NCBI GenBank assembly: GCA_002432945.1
Contig: DJHE01000001.1
Location: 11,593 to 19,634 of the forward strand
From: Synergistaceae bacterium UBA5827
GTDB lineage: Bacteria > Synergistota > Synergistia > Synergistales > 79-D21
Direction: 5' to 3'
DNA length: 8,042 nucleotides
Under the pieces are notes generated by a model. That model had not been told where the DNA came from. It saw only the letters and a program-made list of their open reading frames with translations, and did no database searches. Position 1 is the stretch's first letter; each line of letters begins with the position of its first letter. The position numbers were made by a program, and so were the translations under genes. This document shows positions 6,616 to 8,042 of this stretch, piece after piece.

Positions 6616-7947
6616 TCAGGACTCTCCCACGCTTCGATCCGGCGTGTAAGTCAGCCGGATGCAAAACGAATCAGTCTCTTGAAACTCGTATGGCCTGCCC
6701 CAGAAAGGGGTCCACGACATTTTATCGCCAAACACAACGGTAGGCCAGCATTTTCGATAAAACCAGGGGATTGATGCAAGCATTGCCTGCGGCAGCGCCG
6801 CGCTTGAGGACATGATGACGGGTGCTTTGCCGGAATCAGGGAGGACGACTGAAAAATCAGAGAAGGCAGGTTTTTTGAGCCCGGTTCTTTCCCATTTTAA
6901 GGTTCCTGCCCCCCAGCGGGTCTTGCTTTTCGTTTCGTCCAGGACGAAGGGGGGATCCGGAGGCCTGTCGAAAAGTTTCCTGTCCAGCAATGCCAGGAAT
7001 CCTCCCCCAGCCCTGATTTCCAAGGTTTTCTCCCACTGGAAACGCCATCCCTGTCTCAGGGAGAGCAAGCCCAGGAGGCGCTCCATTTGCCTGTGGTCAA
7101 GGGTACCCAACCCGAAATCCGAGGCTTCGTAACGGAACATGTCCGCCCGGGCTGAAGGAACCAGGCGCCGTAGTGAAAGCAGGTCCCAGGCGCAGATAGC
7201 CAGGGGAAGGTTTCTCCTTAGGAGGAGCGAGGCGCCCTTTCCGCGTTCTTCAAGAAATTCCCGGCAGGGTATGAGGCTTTCCCGCAGAAAGAGCATTTTC
7301 TCCCTGAAGTTAGGGTTGTAGCTCTCCACGAGGCTAGGAATAAGTTCAAGGCGGAGCTTGTTTCGGAGGTATCGGGTATCCGTGTTGGTCTCATCCTCAC
7401 GCCAGGGTTGCCCATGTTCCAGGAGGAAATCGCGGAGGTCGAGCCGGCTGCAATGAATGAGAGGGCGCACGATCCTTCCGCGGCGGCCAAGCAGGCCGCA
7501 AAGGCCGGAAACGCCTGTGCCGCGAAGGAAGTTAAGCAACATCGTTTCCACTACGTCGTCTGAGTTGTGGCCCACACCAATCCAATCGGCTTCAAATGAT
7601 TTCCTGACTTCTTCAAGAAACTGGTAGCGAATTCTCCGGGCAGCCTGTTCCATGGATTCTCCACGACGGCGTTGCCGTGGGACTGGAACGGATCTGACCA
7701 CGGCTTCAAGGTTCTTATCCCGGCACAGCTCCTTCACGAAATCTGCGTCTGCAACGGATGAAGCTCCACGAATTCCATGCTCCAGGTGCGCCACTACGAT
7801 CCGGCCGTGGTAGGTTTCCGCCAGCGCATCAAGGAGAGCAACTGAGTCCCCGCCTCCGGAAACAGCCGCTACAAGGGTCTTGTCGGAATCGATCCAACCC
7901 TGTTCCTTGCCGGCTTTTTGAACTTTTCGAATCACTGGATGTGTCAT
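6616..7947 (-). CDS. tilS: tRNA(Ile)-lysidine synthetase
   Basis: TilS uses ATP and lysine to convert C34 of the CAU-anticodon tRNA-Ile to lysidine, so that it reads AUA and is charged with Ile rather than Met. The 443-residue product has the PP-loop motif SGGGDS (30-35), HLEHGIRG (54-61), EQAARRIRYQFL (100-111), GHNSDD (126-131, where HHxDD is commoner), RPL (161-163) and DETNTDTRYLRNKLR (185-199), all in the N-terminal ATPase domain. The remaining 240 residues correspond to the tRNA-recognition domains and are more diverged. A C-terminal block around IPWFYRKCWP (393-402) resembles the family's IPxxxRxxxP segment, but the usual GDRF-type motif before it is not recognisable. The start is ATG at 7947, preceded by AGGAG five nt upstream (7957-7953). 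It is the first protein gene after the tRNA terminator and leads a tight tilS-hpt-ftsH cluster. The identification is firm from the N-domain motifs. Confidence 0.95.
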   Translation of the reverse strand: MTHPVIRKVQKAGKEQGWIDSDKTLVAAVSGGGDSVALLDALAETYHGRIVVAHLEHGIRGASSVADADFVKELCRDKNLEAVVRSVPVPRQRRRGESMEQAARRIRYQFLEEVRKSFEADWIGVGHNSDDVVETMLLNFLRGTGVSGLCGLLGRRGRIVRPLIHCSRLDLRDFLLEHGQPWREDETNTDTRYLRNKLRLELIPSLVESYNPNFREKMLFLRESLIPCREFLEERGKGASLLLRRNLPLAICAWDLLSLRRLVPSARADMFRYEASDFGLGTLDHRQMERLLGLLSLRQGWRFQWEKTLEIRAGGGFLALLDRKLFDRPPDPPFVLDETKSKTRWGAGTLKWERTGLKKPAFSDFSVVLPDSGKAPVIMSSSAALPQAMLASIPWFYRKCWPTVVFGDKMSWTPFWGRPYEFQETDSFCIRLTYTPDRSVGES

Positions 7948-7967
7948 AGCATCTCCTATGCTTGTGC

Positions 7968-7973
7968 ATCATA
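7968..7973 (-). promoter_or_regulatory. Candidate -10 element for the tilS cluster
   Basis: TATGAT on the minus strand matches the sigma-70 -10 consensus at five of six positions and overlaps the end of the terminator T-tract. Initiation here would leave a leader of only about 13 nt, containing the AGGAG site. No convincing -35 lies 16-18 nt upstream, because that region is the terminator stem. This is weak: tilS may instead depend on readthrough from the tRNA transcript or on a promoter inside or before the tRNA gene. Confidence 0.25.
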
Positions 7974-8000
7974 AAAAAAAGGCGGGGTCCAGGCCCGCCT
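7973..8000 (-). terminator. Rho-independent terminator after the tRNA gene
   Basis: On the minus strand a GC-rich 7-bp stem, AGGCGGG pairing with CCCGCCT (8000-7994 with 7986-7980), encloses a 7-nt loop. It is followed by an unbroken run of Ts (7980-7973, the first one paired in the stem). It begins about 23 nt after the encoded CCA of the tRNA and ends 25 nt before the tilS start codon. This is a textbook intrinsic terminator that should end most tRNA transcripts before tilS. Confidence 0.88.
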
Positions 8001-8023
8001 CAAAGTGAAATATGAAAGTCAGT

Positions 8024-8042
8024 TGGTGGCGGTGAGTGGAGT
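8024..8042 (-). tRNA. 3' end of a tRNA gene (partial; isotype unknown, possibly tRNA-Met)
   Basis: Read on the minus strand, the final 19 nt of the window fit the end of a tRNA exactly. ACT (8042-8040) closes a T-loop of the TTCGACT type, CCACT (8039-8035) is the 3' T-stem strand, CACCGCC (8034-8028) is the 3' acceptor strand, A (8027) is the discriminator, and an encoded CCA follows (8026-8024). The implied 5' acceptor strand is GGCGGTG, close to the GGCGGxG start of many elongator tRNA-Met genes, which also carry A73. A terminator follows at once, which supports a real RNA gene. The anticodon lies outside the window, so the isotype is only a guess. Confidence 0.75.

Noticed and set aside
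1..8042. Mobile element, CRISPR array, toxin-antitoxin or phage-derived system
   Set aside because: The window was read on both strands. All long coding stretches are accounted for by five conserved housekeeping genes, no spaced direct repeats were seen, and the non-coding gaps are too short to hold such a system.

Overview
The window is a compact stretch of bacterial housekeeping DNA with every identifiable gene on the minus strand. Read in the direction of transcription, from the right edge to the left, it contains: the 3' end of a tRNA gene cut by the window edge, a Rho-independent terminator, tilS (tRNA-Ile lysidine synthetase), hpt (hypoxanthine phosphoribosyltransferase), ftsH (membrane AAA+ zinc protease), a perfect 19-bp inverted repeat, uvrB, and uvrA, which runs off the left edge. 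About 97% of the sequence is coding, and all long plus-strand reading frames are antisense shadows of these genes.

Organism: the base composition is moderately GC-rich. Shine-Dalgarno sequences are strong (AGGAG, AAGGAG, GAGGAGG), and three of the five genes use non-ATG starts (TTG for ftsH, TTG for uvrB, GTG for uvrA). The tilS-hpt-ftsH order is the classic Firmicutes-type arrangement, also found in related or deep-branching bacterial lineages. Synergistota, Firmicutes or a deltaproteobacterial lineage are all plausible. This is inference, and the sequence alone does not settle the phylum.

Layout: tilS, hpt and ftsH are tightly packed. The tilS stop abuts the hpt start, and 7 bp separate hpt from ftsH. 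The Shine-Dalgarno sites of hpt and ftsH lie inside the preceding gene, so the three are very likely co-transcribed and translationally coupled. An 83-bp gap holding a long perfect hairpin separates ftsH from uvrB. uvrB and uvrA then overlap by 77 nt in different frames, again with the downstream ribosome binding site inside the upstream gene.

Functionally there are two modules. The first is essential translation, purine salvage and membrane proteostasis (TilS modifies the tRNA-Ile CAU anticodon, Hpt salvages hypoxanthine and guanine, FtsH degrades membrane and regulatory proteins). The second is the damage-recognition and loading half of nucleotide excision repair (UvrA and UvrB). The intercistronic hairpin is the obvious candidate for setting their relative expression.

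I found no mobile element, CRISPR array, phage gene or novel defence-type system. The points worth a second look are the hairpin, the long uvrB/uvrA overlap that gives UvrB a basic tail, the divergent TilS C-terminus, the start-codon choices, and the very short tRNA-tilS spacer.
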